A stretch of DNA of 64,000 nt from Roseibium sp. HPY-6 (GTDB lineage Bacteria > Pseudomonadota > Alphaproteobacteria > Rhizobiales > Stappiaceae), in contig NZ_JBEWCD010000001.1 in NCBI RefSeq assembly GCF_040530035.1, positions 558,001-622,000 of the forward strand. The letters are read 5' to 3'. Made by a program: the position numbers and the translations under genes. A model generated the notes under the pieces. It ran no database searches. It was not told where the DNA came from and saw only the letters and a list, made by a program, of their open reading frames with translations. Of this stretch, positions 54,552 through 63,400 are shown piece by piece. The first letter of the stretch is position 1. Each line of letters begins with the position of its first letter.

Positions 54552-55040
54552 ATGACGGTTACTCTCGATATTCAGCAGCCACAGCCTTTTGATCTTGTCG
54601 GCTCAACGATTTTGATTGCAGGCAATGCGACCGCGTTCGAAGGCACGCTAAGCATTCGCGTTTCGGAAGGCCATGATGAATACACGTCTTTCACAAATGT
54701 CGGCTCGCTTGGGCTCCGGCAGTTTCAGGCGTCGATTGCAATTCCTGATACCAACAGCTTCCAGCTTAACCGGCTGTTCCTGACGCTTGCCGACGATACG
54801 GGCAACGAGAACGGCCCGTCGGTTGTCATCCCGGTGCTCTTTGGCCCGAAGATCCTGCCCGGATATGGCGGCTGGCAGCCTTACACGGTTCAATCAGGAG
54901 ACACGCTGAGCCAGATCGCGCAGCAGCAATACGGCAATTCGAACTTCCAGCCGATTTTTGAAGCCAACCGGCATATTCTGAGCGATCCGAACGTCATCTT
55001 CCCGGGTCAGCTGCTTCGCATACCGCGCAACGATATTTGA
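54552..55040 (+). CDS. Gmad2 (Ig-like) plus LysM domain protein
   Basis: The 162-residue protein has an N-terminal Gmad2-type immunoglobulin-like domain (about residues 3-100: [19 protein letters not shown] start, then [13 protein letters not shown]) and a C-terminal LysM (about 113-160: [19 protein letters not shown] and [13 protein letters not shown]). LysM binds N-acetylglucosamine glycans such as peptidoglycan. No signal peptide is visible, as for the divergent subtilase. Start at ATG 54552, with GGGAGG 8 bp upstream; an ATG at 54534 is possible. Confidence 0.85.
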   Translation: MTVTLDIQQPQPFDLVGSTILIAGNATAFEGTLSIRVSEGHDEYTSFTNVGSLGLRQFQASIAIPDTNSFQLNRLFLTLADDTGNENGPSVVIPVLFGPKILPGYGGWQPYTVQSGDTLSQIAQQQYGNSNFQPIFEANRHILSDPNVIFPGQLLRIPRNDI

Positions 55041-55095
55041 GTTCTTTCGGCTGCCTTAAGAGGATGCAGCGCTCCACGAAACTTCCGGCGAACGT

Positions 55096-55116
55096 CCGCC
55101 CGCATATCGCGGGCGG
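55096..55116 (+). terminator. GC-rich hairpin after the LysM gene
   Basis: CCGCCCGC (55096-55103) pairs with GCGGGCGG (55109-55116) around ATATC, 56 bp past the LysM gene stop. No T-tract follows. The rest of the 55041-55390 gap shows no supported gene. Confidence 0.45.
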
Positions 55117-55390
55117 TCGATGGAAAAGCTGTGTCAGCGGCGCAAATTCAAGCAGTCATCGGCGCTTCTTTAAAACCACAATCGATCAAGCATCTGAAAA
55201 ACAAAAGTTTTTTAGATAACAAAAGACCTTTTCTCGAATTCTCGAACCGCAGGGCAAGTCCACTCGTATCACTTTGCGAGACGCCGATAAAAGCTTCTGC
55301 ACCATCGGCACTCAAAAGGAAACGCCGGACGTTTCGAACCGGCAAGATCAAAGTGTCGAACTGAACCCGATGAGAAGGATGCGTCATCAC

Positions 55391-55912
55391 ATGAAACGAC
55401 AAAACACCCGATTTGCCGCCCTATGCGCAAGCCTGTGTATCGGAAGCCTGACAGCAAGTGCAGCGCTTGCAGACCTTGCCGTGCGCTTTGACGAGGGCGC
55501 TCCCAAAGACAGATTCAGTTTCGAGAATGTCGGAAGCTGCACCATAGGGTCCTCCGAGCTGACACTGGATATCTCAGGTTCGGAAGCGGGCCTCATTTTC
55601 GATACGACCGACACGGGTGCGGGCGTGGAAGTTTACCAGCCGCTTGAAATCGTCACAGGATCTGAGTCGCTGACCGCCGTGACACCGGTTGCAGATGGTG
55701 ACAAGACCATCACGCTCAGCATTCGCGAACTGCAGCCGGGTGACACCATCGCCTTCACTATCGATGTCGATGACACCGCAGGACAGCGCGAGATAACGGT
55801 GTCCGGCTCAGAAATTGAAGGAACCGCCCTGGTTCACAAGGCCGATGGGCGGACATCGTCGGCGGTCATTTCGTCCAACGCCAAAGCACTGATCAAAACA
55901 GGGTCCTGCTAA
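55391..55912 (+). CDS. Secreted protein, aggregation-factor-core-like
   Basis: The 173-residue protein has a clear signal peptide (MKRQNTRFAALCASLCIGSL, cleavage after SAALA near residue 27). The acidic beta-rich mature part starts DLAVRFDEGAPKDRFSFENV and contains GLIFDTTDTGAGVEVYQPLE and TIAFTIDVDDTAGQREITV. It resembles proteins of marine alphaproteobacteria annotated as aggregation factor core; I recall the pattern but cannot check it. One Cys pair is possible. Start at ATG 55391; two in-frame ATGs lie just upstream. Confidence 0.65.
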   Translation: MKRQNTRFAALCASLCIGSLTASAALADLAVRFDEGAPKDRFSFENVGSCTIGSSELTLDISGSEAGLIFDTTDTGAGVEVYQPLEIVTGSESLTAVTPVADGDKTITLSIRELQPGDTIAFTIDVDDTAGQREITVSGSEIEGTALVHKADGRTSSAVISSNAKALIKTGSC

Positions 55913-55918
55913 AAGGGA

Positions 55919-55950
55919 GCCCGACCGCTGATTTGCGGTCGGGCTGTTTC
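55919..55950 (+). terminator. Intrinsic terminator after the secreted-protein gene
   Basis: A perfect 10-bp stem, GCCCGACCGC (55919-55928) with GCGGTCGGGC (55935-55944), encloses TGATTT and is followed by TGTTTCT. It starts 7 bp beyond the stop codon. Confidence 0.88.
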
Positions 55951-56295
55951 TAAACGCGTCTAGCGGAAGCAATCACCGCTTTTGGAAACCGGCCTTTCAG
56001 GGGCGGCTTCACTCACACTTACTCTGCGTCCAAATCACGTTCGCTCTGAAAGATAGAAATCGGAAAACCGGTCGACAAAGTCGGCAGGAACCGACTTCTC
56101 CACCATGCCGGCCTGCAGGGGTTTGAAAGTTAAAATTCCCTTGTCGAAAACTTCAGGTTCTTGACCAATTGCAGAGGCGGTTTCTTAACGCACGAAAAAT
56201 AAAGTGTCCGGAAAAGTGTTGCAGATCACAGTCTGGCAAGAGCCTTTGACCTAGTTTTCATTAACGGACGACACAGTCACATTGGAGAGATCGCC
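55951..56295. other. Intergenic region before the 62-residue gene
   Basis: About 345 bp after the terminator show no open frame that I can support. The last part, with GGAGAG just before 56296, carries the translation signal of the small gene. Confidence 0.4.
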
Positions 56296-56484
56296 ATGAG
56301 CAGTCTGAATTCCAACACAGGTGAAAAACTTGCTGGCGAAAAGCTTGGCGAAATCCAGCCTGTTACCGTGACTGTCTGGACCGACTGGTCGCGCGATACC
56401 CAGAAAGACTCAACGCCCGTCAAGGCTTATCAATTGCGCTCCGTTGCCACCGCAGGCTCGGTTCGCGGGAACCCGTTTCAATAA
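56296..56484 (+). CDS. Small unknown protein, 62 residues
   Basis: A GGAGAG lies 6 bp before ATG 56296, a good signal. The product is polar, starts MSSLNSNTGEKLAGEKLGEI with the short repeat GEKLAGEKLGE, then VTVTVWTDWSRDTQ, and ends SVRGNPFQ. There is no signal peptide or membrane span. I recognise no family. A short length with a leader-like front half and a distinct tail could suggest a peptide precursor, but no modifying enzyme or exporter of that type lies beside it. Confidence 0.5.
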   Translation: MSSLNSNTGEKLAGEKLGEIQPVTVTVWTDWSRDTQKDSTPVKAYQLRSVATAGSVRGNPFQ

Positions 56485-56568
56485 CCAGCCCGCACAATTA
56501 GCCTGTAGACGCAGCAGCTCACTTTGCCTTGCGCGCACGCCCTGCCCTGTGGATCGAGGCATCTCGTT

Positions 56569-57024
56569 TCATGAGTGTGAAGTGCCGCTTCGCTGCTGAA
56601 ACGCCTTGATCGTTTCCGCATGCGGCGCGATAAGTTCGGCGACCGTCATTTTTGCCAACTCATCCTGAAAAACCGATCGCGCTGCTTCAAGCGCATCGGC
56701 TGTTGCCTTGTTGGCCGCCTTTTCAAGCAGACAGGTCGGATTGTCCGATGATGGCCCCACCGCGAAAAGCTGCGGGGCGCCCAAGGCGGCATAAACATCT
56801 GCGAGCGAAATCTCGGTCAGTGATTTGAGCAGATACCAGCCTCCGCCATGTCCCTTTGTCGAAGCGACAAAGCCGGCATCCCGAAGTCCGGCCATAACCC
56901 TACGCACAAGTGCAGGATTCGTGGCCAGCATCTCGCCGATCTGTTGCGACGTGACCGGGCTATCAATCTGGTCCAAATGCAGCAGGACATGAAGCACTCG
57001 TGGCAGGCGGCTGTCGGTTGGCAA
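56569..57024 (-). CDS. Rrf2 family transcriptional regulator
   Basis: The 151-residue regulator has a winged helix (residues 1-80: RLPRVLHVLLHLDQ, then SQQIGEMLATNPALVRRVMAGLRDAGFV) and SGGHGGGWYL-type wing (here TKGHGGGWYLLKSL). IscR and NsrR members have three Cys for a cluster; here only one Cys, in NPTCLLEKAANKA, is present, so an Fe-S ligand set is lacking. It is divergent from the exporter gene, which it probably represses, possibly through a thiol switch. Confidence 0.88.
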   Translation of the reverse strand: MPTDSRLPRVLHVLLHLDQIDSPVTSQQIGEMLATNPALVRRVMAGLRDAGFVASTKGHGGGWYLLKSLTEISLADVYAALGAPQLFAVGPSSDNPTCLLEKAANKATADALEAARSVFQDELAKMTVAELIAPHAETIKAFQQRSGTSHS

Positions 57025-57160
57025 GTCTCTCTCCGTTTTCTCGGATCATAGATGACACGAGGATTTGTGACAAACAAAGTTACAAGACATTGACATGCGT
57101 ATTCATGAAACTTATTAAGTTACGTGACTCGTTTCCTTCTTGCCCGACCGGAGTTTTCGC

Positions 57161-58624
57161 ATGTCGCTTGTCGCTGCTGACCCGGCCATCGGTGCGCGAC
57201 ATCGCCCCCTGGCCGTCGCGGCCCTGTTCCTGGCCGCCTTCATGAACATTCTCGACGTAACGATCGTGAACCTTGCCCTGCCCGCGATCCGAACCGAACT
57301 GAATGCAACGACAACCCAGCTGGAGTGGGTTCTGATTATCTATGTCCTCACTTTCGCGGCGGGCCTGTTGCCCTTTGGTCGCTTCGGCGACTCTTTTGGT
57401 CGAAAGCGCGTCTTTTGCGTTGGTGTCGGTGGATTTCTGGGAAGTTCGGTGGTCTGCGGTCTCGCGCCGGATATCCAAACCCTAATTGTGGCCCGAGCCG
57501 TCCAGGGTCTTACGGCAGCGATGATGATCCCACAGGTTCTGGCGATCGTGCACGTGATCTTTTCTGCCGAAGAGAAAGGAAAGGTCATCGGGCTTTTTGG
57601 AACCGTCAACGCACTTGGTGCGGTCGCAGGTCCGCTGCTCGGAGGCGTTCTCATCACTGCCAACATTGCCGGACTCGGGTGGCGGCCGATTTTTCTGATG
57701 AATGTGCCGTTCTGTCTGCTGTCGCTGATTATCGCACTGCGCTTCGTGCCGAGGATCGAGGTATCGGTGCGAACAAGACCCGATTGGACAGGCGCAGTCC
57801 TGTTTGCCGCTGCAATTGGCTGCGTCATCTACCCCCTGACCGAAGGAAGGCATCTCGGCTGGCCGTGGTGGTGTTTTGGACTGATTGTCCTCGCAGCTGC
57901 TTTGGCGGCGCTTTTCGTTCACATGCAGATGCTGCATGCGCGGCTGGGTCTGTCACAAATCCTTCCCGCCAAACTGATCTCCGACAGCGCCTTTATGCGA
58001 GGCCTTGTCATCGTGACCGCGTTTTTCTCGGGCATTGCCGGGATCCACTTCATGTTGGCGATCGTGCTGCAGTCCGGATTCGCCCTGACGCCTCTACAAG
58101 CGGGCCTGGCAACAGCTCCTCACCCGATTGGCGTCATGATCGCGTCAACGCTGACAGGCCGTCTGGGAAATCGTTGGCTTCAGATGCGCATGGTTGTCGG
58201 CGGCGGTCTCCTTCTTGTCGGCATGGTCTGGGTCAGGAGCGTGCTTGGCCAGAATTCAGCGGATATCACCTTTGCTGATCTGTTCCTTCCCATGCTCGTG
58301 GTTGGCTTGGGCATGGGCACCGCCATTGCCGCCATGTTCCAGTCCGTGCTTATCCGCGTCTCTCCGGCTGATGCCGGCGCTGGGTCGGGCGTTTTGCAGG
58401 CCGCACAGCAGGTTGGCATTGCAGTCGGCATCGGCATTGTCGGGCAGATTTTCTTCGCAACACTCGACCCGTCGGAAAGTCGCACCGACTACGTGCGCGC
58501 GGCCCAAACGGCTCTGCTTTTCCCGGTCGGGATCTATCTATTGCTTGTAATCACAGGCGTTTGGAATGTGTACGAAAACAAAAGGTCACGTCATGAAGCC
58601 CAAAGAAAACCAGTCGCCCATTGA
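57161..58624 (+). CDS. MFS transporter, DHA2 (14-helix) family
   Basis: The protein has about 487 residues and some 14 membrane helices. It has the DHA2 motif ILDVTIVNLALPAIRTEL in TM1, motif A GRFGDSFGRKRVF between TM2 and TM3, and FGTVNALGAVAGPLLGGVLI for motif C. Such proteins export drugs, dyes or metabolites using proton entry at the inner membrane. Divergent from an Rrf2 repressor. Its end overlaps the start of the methyltransferase reading frame by 32 bp, suggesting cotranscription. Confidence 0.9.
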   Translation: MSLVAADPAIGARHRPLAVAALFLAAFMNILDVTIVNLALPAIRTELNATTTQLEWVLIIYVLTFAAGLLPFGRFGDSFGRKRVFCVGVGGFLGSSVVCGLAPDIQTLIVARAVQGLTAAMMIPQVLAIVHVIFSAEEKGKVIGLFGTVNALGAVAGPLLGGVLITANIAGLGWRPIFLMNVPFCLLSLIIALRFVPRIEVSVRTRPDWTGAVLFAAAIGCVIYPLTEGRHLGWPWWCFGLIVLAAALAALFVHMQMLHARLGLSQILPAKLISDSAFMRGLVIVTAFFSGIAGIHFMLAIVLQSGFALTPLQAGLATAPHPIGVMIASTLTGRLGNRWLQMRMVVGGGLLLVGMVWVRSVLGQNSADITFADLFLPMLVVGLGMGTAIAAMFQSVLIRVSPADAGAGSGVLQAAQQVGIAVGIGIVGQIFFATLDPSESRTDYVRAAQTALLFPVGIYLLLVITGVWNVYENKRSRHEAQRKPVAH

Positions 58625-59222
58625 ATTTTGGGAAGAGGTTTATGCAAATGCATCTCCGCGCACCAAAGGGCAGCCATCAGCCGCATTGGCAAGATTTGCT
58701 TCAGATCGCCTGCCCGGTCACGCCTTGGAACTCGGTTGCGCAAAGGGCGACGATACCGTCTGGCTGGCGAACAAGGGCTGGACGGTTGTTGCCGTCGATA
58801 TCTCGGCGACCGCCCTTTCCTATGCCGAGGCCAATGCGCAGGCGCATGGTGTTCTCGGCAAGATCGATTTCCAGCAGCACGACCTCGCCCATTCGTTTCC
58901 TGACGGAGAGTTTGATCTCGTTTCAGCAATGTTCCTGCAAACCCCATTTGAATTTGCGCGCGAAGCGGTCCTGAAACAGGCGGCCTAAAGCCTGAAAAAG
59001 GGCGGACTGTTTTTGGCTGTAACCCACGGGTCTAGACCATCTTGGTCCTGGGACAAATCCAACGCGCCCTTCCCTTCGCCGCAAAAGCGTTTTCAGGATC
59101 TGGATCTGATCCCGACGCATTGGCGGGATGTGTTTGTCGGAAACGAGGAGCGCATCGCGACCGGTCCCGACGGCCAGACAAGCACGGTAACGGACACTAT
59201 CGTCTGCCTGGAACGCCGCTAG
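58593..59222 (+). pseudogene. SAM-dependent methyltransferase with in-frame stop
   Basis: A class I methyltransferase frame begins at ATG 58593, with motif I ALELGCAKGDDTVWLA and VVAVDISATALSYAEANA. It stops at a TAA (58986-58988). The same frame then continues with SLKKGGLFLAVTHGSRPSW to a TAG at 59222, exactly the expected second half of the domain: the loop after motif III and the C-terminal DTIVCLERR. One codon thus interrupts a 209-codon gene. Either a nonsense mutation (or sequencing error), or a truncated active product. The start lies inside the end of the exporter gene. Confidence 0.75.
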
Positions 59223-59235
59223 TTGACGCACAAAA

Positions 59236-59259
59236 AAAGCCCGCCAGACGGCGGGCTTT
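59236..59259 (-). terminator. Intrinsic terminator after rpsD
   Basis: AAAGCCCGCC (59236-59245) pairs with GGCGGGCTTT (59250-59259) around AGAC. On the minus strand a T-run of seven follows, so it ends the rpsD transcript; it can also stop the plus-strand methyltransferase transcript. Confidence 0.9.
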
Positions 59260-59282
59260 CCTTGAACTGTATTCGGCGCTGA

Positions 59283-59900
59283 TCAGCGCGAATAGAACTC
59301 AACCACCAGGTTCGGTTCCATCTGCACCGGATACGGTACATCGGAGAAACCGGGGATGCGGTTGTAGGTAGCGGTCATTTTGGAGTGGTCGGCATCGACA
59401 TAGTCCGGCACATCACGCTCTGCGGACTGGACTGCTTCCAGAACGAGAGCAAGCTGCTTGGACTTTTCACGAACTTCAACGACATCACCCGGGCGCAGCT
59501 GGTAGCTCGGGATATTGACGCGCTTGCCGTTGACCTTGATGTGGCCGTGGTTGATGAACTGGCGGGCCGCAAAGACGGTCGGAACGAACTTGGCGCGGTA
59601 GATGATCGCGTCGAGCCGGCGTTCCAGCAGGCCGATCAGGTTTTCAGACGTATCGCCTTTCAAACGCGACGCTTCTGCATAGACCTTGCGGAACTGCTTT
59701 TCGGAAATGTTGCCGTAGTAGCCTTTCAGCTTCTGCTTGGCGCGGAGCTGAACACCGAAGTCGGACAGTTTGCCTTTGCGGCGCTGGCCGTGCTGGCCTG
59801 GGCCGTATTCGCGCTTGTTGGCCGGGCTCTTCGGACGACCCCAGATGTTTTCGCCCATCCGGCGGTCGAGTTTGTATTTAACGCTGTGGCGCTTTGACAT
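59283..59900 (-). CDS. rpsD: 30S ribosomal protein S4
   Basis: This is the primary 16S rRNA-binding protein of the small subunit. The 205-residue sequence has [20 protein letters not shown] at the N-terminus, the S4 RNA-binding domain [20 protein letters not shown] followed by [20 protein letters not shown], and the C-terminal [10 protein letters not shown]. The alphaproteobacterial type lacks the N-terminal zinc site. It is alone rather than in the alpha operon, as usual for this order. Confidence 0.98.
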   Translation of the reverse strand: MSKRHSVKYKLDRRMGENIWGRPKSPANKREYGPGQHGQRRKGKLSDFGVQLRAKQKLKGYYGNISEKQFRKVYAEASRLKGDTSENLIGLLERRLDAIIYRAKFVPTVFAARQFINHGHIKVNGKRVNIPSYQLRPGDVVEVREKSKQLALVLEAVQSAERDVPDYVDADHSKMTATYNRIPGFSDVPYPVQMEPNLVVEFYSR

Positions 59901-60521
59901 CGCGGTTTCCTTTGAATTCGCGTTGTTGTTCTAAAAGGAAACGCGCCCTCCTTTATCTTCCCGATGCCCAGAGGATACCGTTCGGATCGACAGGGGCTCA
60001 GCTAGACGGCGCCGGCTGAACACCCACGGGTGCGTAGATCCGGGAGACATTTGTCTGCCGGACCGCGCGGGAGATACAGCCTATATGGCGAAATGTCAAC
60101 GCCGCACCCCGCGCTCCACTGGGCACTCTTCCCGTTCGCCACCTTGCAACCTGTCTTCCCGATCAACAGGTTCGGGCAAAGCGCGCCGCATGCGGTTTGA
60201 GGCGGAACAGATCCGGCAACCCAAAGATGAAGTCACCTTAGGACACTTACCCGTATGAAGTGGTACTGCAGACCTCGTGAAAATACTTACAAACCGCAGA
60301 ATTCCGCCACTTACCTGCAGAATCAGGTCATTTTGCGCCTTCGCGCCCGTCTGTTCCCATAAACAGGGAAAAACAATGCATACATTTAGGGAATGTTAAT
60401 TGGGGTTTTTCACTATGCAATCCGGCCCACAACCATGGATAATTATATCAGTGGCTATTGAGCCGACACGTCGCGTCATATATCGGAACCTCTCAAAACG
60501 GACTTGGTAGCAGGACTAAGG
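59901..60521. other. Leader region of rpsD and upstream of the EAL-CBS-GGDEF gene
   Basis: About 620 bp separate the divergent rpsD and EAL-CBS-GGDEF genes. The rpsD side is GC-rich, as in a structured leader. The other side becomes AT-rich near 60360-60440. A 57-codon plus-strand frame at 60085 lacks a ribosome binding site. I cannot define an S4-type autoregulatory structure. Confidence 0.4.
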
Positions 60522-62318
60522 ATGACATCGGATCGAAGTTCAAATCAGAAGACAGACGGCCAGAGTTCGGGTACGGCCCCGCAATCGGTCAATGCTGTTT
60601 TCGACGATTTGGATTATACGCTCCAGCCCATCGTGGATATCGGAACGGGTGTTGTCTATGGCTATGAAACCCGGGCTCAATCACTGAACGAGCAATTCAC
60701 CCGGTCAAACCAGGTTGAAAACGCAAGCGCGCACGAGAGCGCCGGTTTGCCCGGCGCAGCCGTGGAACAATTCAGAAAAGCCCTGAAACGCTTTGGAAAA
60801 CTGCGGATTGCTCAGGGAACAAAGCTCTTTTTCAAACTGGATGGCTCCGAACTCGGCCGGAACAGTGACTTGCACACTCAAATGGCGACCCTGGTCCGCG
60901 ATGCAGGCCTGCAGAACAACCAGGTCTGTATCGAGTTTGCGGAACGCAATCACCTGACGATCCCGGATGCCACCCAACGCGCAATCAATGGTCTGAGGCA
61001 ACTGGGCTTTCTCATCGCATTGGATAATTTCGGCCGCGGTGCATGCGAACTTGGTCTGCTACACGACATATCTCCGGACTACGTAAAGATCGACGACTTT
61101 TTCCTGAGCAGGGTCGACAGCGACCCGCGCCGAAAACTGTTCGTTACCACCGTCGCCAATCTCGCACACGTCCTTGGCGCAAGGGTGATCGCGCAAGGCG
61201 TCTCGACAGAACAGGAGTTCAAAGTCTGTCGTGACGTCGGCTGCGATCTTGTCCAGGGGGATTACATTGCCCCATCGTTTCTGAAACCCGCCTCGGCAAA
61301 GCTCTTTTACGACCACGTACGCGGCCCGTCAGCCGGCCCTCAAAGAAAGCGGGAACAGGACCGGATCAGGAATGAGCTCATTCAACTTCCGACAATTTCC
61401 ATCACAGCATCCCTGAGCGATCTTATTGACATGGTCGTTCACAATCAGGACGGAACCGTCATTCCGGTGATCGATGCCAACATGGAACCGCGCGGACTGA
61501 TCCACGAACGCGATCTCAAGGCCTATCTCTATTCAGGCGGTCAGGACGACGGAGATTTGCGTCCCCCGCTGGATACGCCAATGCGCTCTTTTGTGCGCGC
61601 TTGTCCGATTGCCGACATCGATTCCAATGCGGACATGCTGCTCGTGACCTTTGCCTCGTCGATCAACTCCGACGGGATCATTATCACCGAGAACTTTCGC
61701 TATGCCGGTTTTCTGTCCGCAACCTCACTTTTGAAAATCATTCACGAAAAACGTCTTCAGGAAGCTCAGGACCAGAACCCCCTTACCCGCCTGCCCGGCA
61801 ACAGCGCCATTTCACGCTATATCGCCGATATCGCAAAAATAGACGCCCAGGACAGGCATCTGTGTTACCTGGATTTTGATAATTTCAAACCCTTCAACGA
61901 TACCTATGGCTATCGGCAAGGCGACCGGGCAATCATCCTGTTCAGCGAACTGCTGCAGCGCCACATCTCCGGATCAGGCACTTTCCACGGACATATTGGC
62001 GGCGACGATTTTTTTGCAGGTTTTCAGAACGCAGACCAGACGGATGTCGCGGCACGCATGCTTGCCCTGAAGCGTGCCTTCCGCGACGATGTCGAGAGTT
62101 TTTATGATCCTGAGCACCGGGAACGCGGCTACATGGAGGCTCAGGACCGGTTCGGGACCACACGGCAGTTTCCATTGCTTCAGTGCTCGATTTCCATCTT
62201 GAGCCTTGCGCAGGGCGTCACTCTTCATCCAGATACGCTCAATCATGAAATCAGCGAGCTGAAACTTGAAGCGAAGCGCTCGGATGACGGTATCGTCGTA
62301 AAAAGCCTCGCCGCCTAA
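60522..62318 (+). CDS. EAL-CBS-GGDEF protein with degenerate catalytic motifs
   Basis: The 598-residue protein runs EAL-like (about 28-262), CBS pair (about 280-410) and GGDEF (about 425-590). In the EAL domain E49 (YETR), K189/D191 and QG (245-246) remain, but DDFG is DNFG at 168-171 and the AEGVET motif is AQGVST at 224-229, so c-di-GMP hydrolysis is probably lost. GGDEF reads GGDDF, with the first metal Asp in [16 protein letters not shown] intact. It may sense adenosyl ligand through CBS and bind or make c-di-GMP. Start ATG 60522. Confidence 0.88.
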   Translation: MTSDRSSNQKTDGQSSGTAPQSVNAVFDDLDYTLQPIVDIGTGVVYGYETRAQSLNEQFTRSNQVENASAHESAGLPGAAVEQFRKALKRFGKLRIAQGTKLFFKLDGSELGRNSDLHTQMATLVRDAGLQNNQVCIEFAERNHLTIPDATQRAINGLRQLGFLIALDNFGRGACELGLLHDISPDYVKIDDFFLSRVDSDPRRKLFVTTVANLAHVLGARVIAQGVSTEQEFKVCRDVGCDLVQGDYIAPSFLKPASAKLFYDHVRGPSAGPQRKREQDRIRNELIQLPTISITASLSDLIDMVVHNQDGTVIPVIDANMEPRGLIHERDLKAYLYSGGQDDGDLRPPLDTPMRSFVRACPIADIDSNADMLLVTFASSINSDGIIITENFRYAGFLSATSLLKIIHEKRLQEAQDQNPLTRLPGNSAISRYIADIAKIDAQDRHLCYLDFDNFKPFNDTYGYRQGDRAIILFSELLQRHISGSGTFHGHIGGDDFFAGFQNADQTDVAARMLALKRAFRDDVESFYDPEHRERGYMEAQDRFGTTRQFPLLQCSISILSLAQGVTLHPDTLNHEISELKLEAKRSDDGIVVKSLAA

Positions 62319-63121
62319 CGCGGCCCGATTTCCTCCAGCACAAGACCGAACCCCGACAGCAGTCTTGAAAGTCCCGGTTCGCGCGGATTGGACGTGAACA
62401 GCGCACGATCTGGAGCCGCTGACGGGGCAACCGCGGCCTCATCGCCCAGAACCCGTACGAGCTGGCGCGCAATTGCTTCCGCCGGATCGAGCCAATCGAC
62501 CGGCCAGGGTGCAATCTTGCGAAAACGATTGGCCAGAAACGGGTAATGTGTGCAGGCAAGGACCACAATGTCTGTCCGCCGCGTGTCCTGTTCCAGAAAA
62601 CAGTCCGCGATTTCGCCCAAGAGTTCCTCGTCGGACACTTCAGAACCGCGCAGGTGCTTTTCAGCAAGAACTGCGAGACTGTCGGACCCGACAAGCCGCA
62701 CGTGGCATTGGCTGGCAAAACTTTCGATCAGGCTTCTCGTGTAGGTTCTGCGCACGGTTCCAGGGGTCGCCAGCACGGATATCAACCCCGACGAGGTCTG
62801 TTCTGCTGCCGGCTTGATAGCGGGAACAGTGCCGACAAAAGGTATAGCCGGATGCGCTTCCCTGAGCGCTTCGCCCGCAAGCGTGAAAGCGGTGTTGCAG
62901 GCAATCACCACGGCCTTCGGGTCATGTGTGGCCACCAGATCGGCAAAGAGACCGAGGATCCGCGATTTCAGTTCCGGCTCAGGCCATCGCCCGATCGGAA
63001 ACGCGGCGTCATCCGCCACATAAATCAGGGTTTCATAAGGTAGAAGATACCGCGCTTCACGCAGAACCGTCAGTCCGCCTAGACCTGAATCGAAAATCAG
63101 CACAGGGCGCTGCGAACTCAC
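62315..63121 (-). CDS. murI: Glutamate racemase
   Basis: MurI converts L- to D-glutamate for peptidoglycan. The 268-residue protein begins [17 protein letters not shown], with catalytic C75 in VIACNTAFT and C190 in [10 protein letters not shown]. It starts with a GTG (63119-63121) and GGGAGA about 6 bp upstream. The 34-bp repeat of the upstream MITE-like element ends about 10 bp before that site. Its TAG overlaps the stop of the convergent EAL-CBS-GGDEF gene by 3 bp. Confidence 0.94.
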   Translation of the reverse strand: MSSQRPVLIFDSGLGGLTVLREARYLLPYETLIYVADDAAFPIGRWPEPELKSRILGLFADLVATHDPKAVVIACNTAFTLAGEALREAHPAIPFVGTVPAIKPAAEQTSSGLISVLATPGTVRRTYTRSLIESFASQCHVRLVGSDSLAVLAEKHLRGSEVSDEELLGEIADCFLEQDTRRTDIVVLACTHYPFLANRFRKIAPWPVDWLDPAEAIARQLVRVLGDEAAVAPSAAPDRALFTSNPREPGLSRLLSGFGLVLEEIGPR

Positions 63122-63130
63122 CGGTCTCTC

Positions 63131-63400
63131 CCAGGGTACGGACCCATAAATGAAGTTGATTTGGTTTGAATCGTTTTGGCCAGATGAAAGGAGCGAATGC
63201 GCAGGAAATGTGGTTCATTTTCCAGCCTTCCGCGACGCGGAAGGTGGCCAAAACGGCCAAATCCGAAGGACGGCAAAATGGCTTCACTTCGCAGCGTCAA
63301 CGTACTTGACCGGGCACAAAGCCCGCTCTTCGCACGTTTCCTCGCGAGAATTCGCCATTTCTGCCGCCAAATCAGATCCATTTATGCGTCCGTACCCTAG
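63131..63400. mobile_element. MITE-like element with 34-bp inverted repeats
   Basis: The ends of a roughly 266-bp segment form imperfect inverted repeats: left 63131-63164, right 63367-63400, 29 of 34 positions matching, outermost core AGGGTACGGAC. Inner dyads occur, such as CCTTCCGCG/CGCGGAAGG around 63224-63242 and TTTTGGCC/GGCCAAAA. It codes for no transposase. The right end supplies the trmJ stop codon. No clear target-site duplication. Confidence 0.7.

Noticed and set aside
56569..57024. Fe-S sensing role (IscR/NsrR type) for the Rrf2 regulator
   Set aside because: Only one Cys in the region where three cluster ligands are expected.
58986..58988. TAA as a recoded amino acid codon
   Set aside because: TGA and TAG are the known recoded stops for selenocysteine and pyrrolysine; TAA recoding has no support here, so mutation or truncation is more likely.
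60085..60258. 57-codon frame in the rpsD leader region
   Set aside because: Poor start signal (GGAG more than 10 bp away) and Arg/Ser/Pro-rich translation typical of chance frames in GC-rich DNA.
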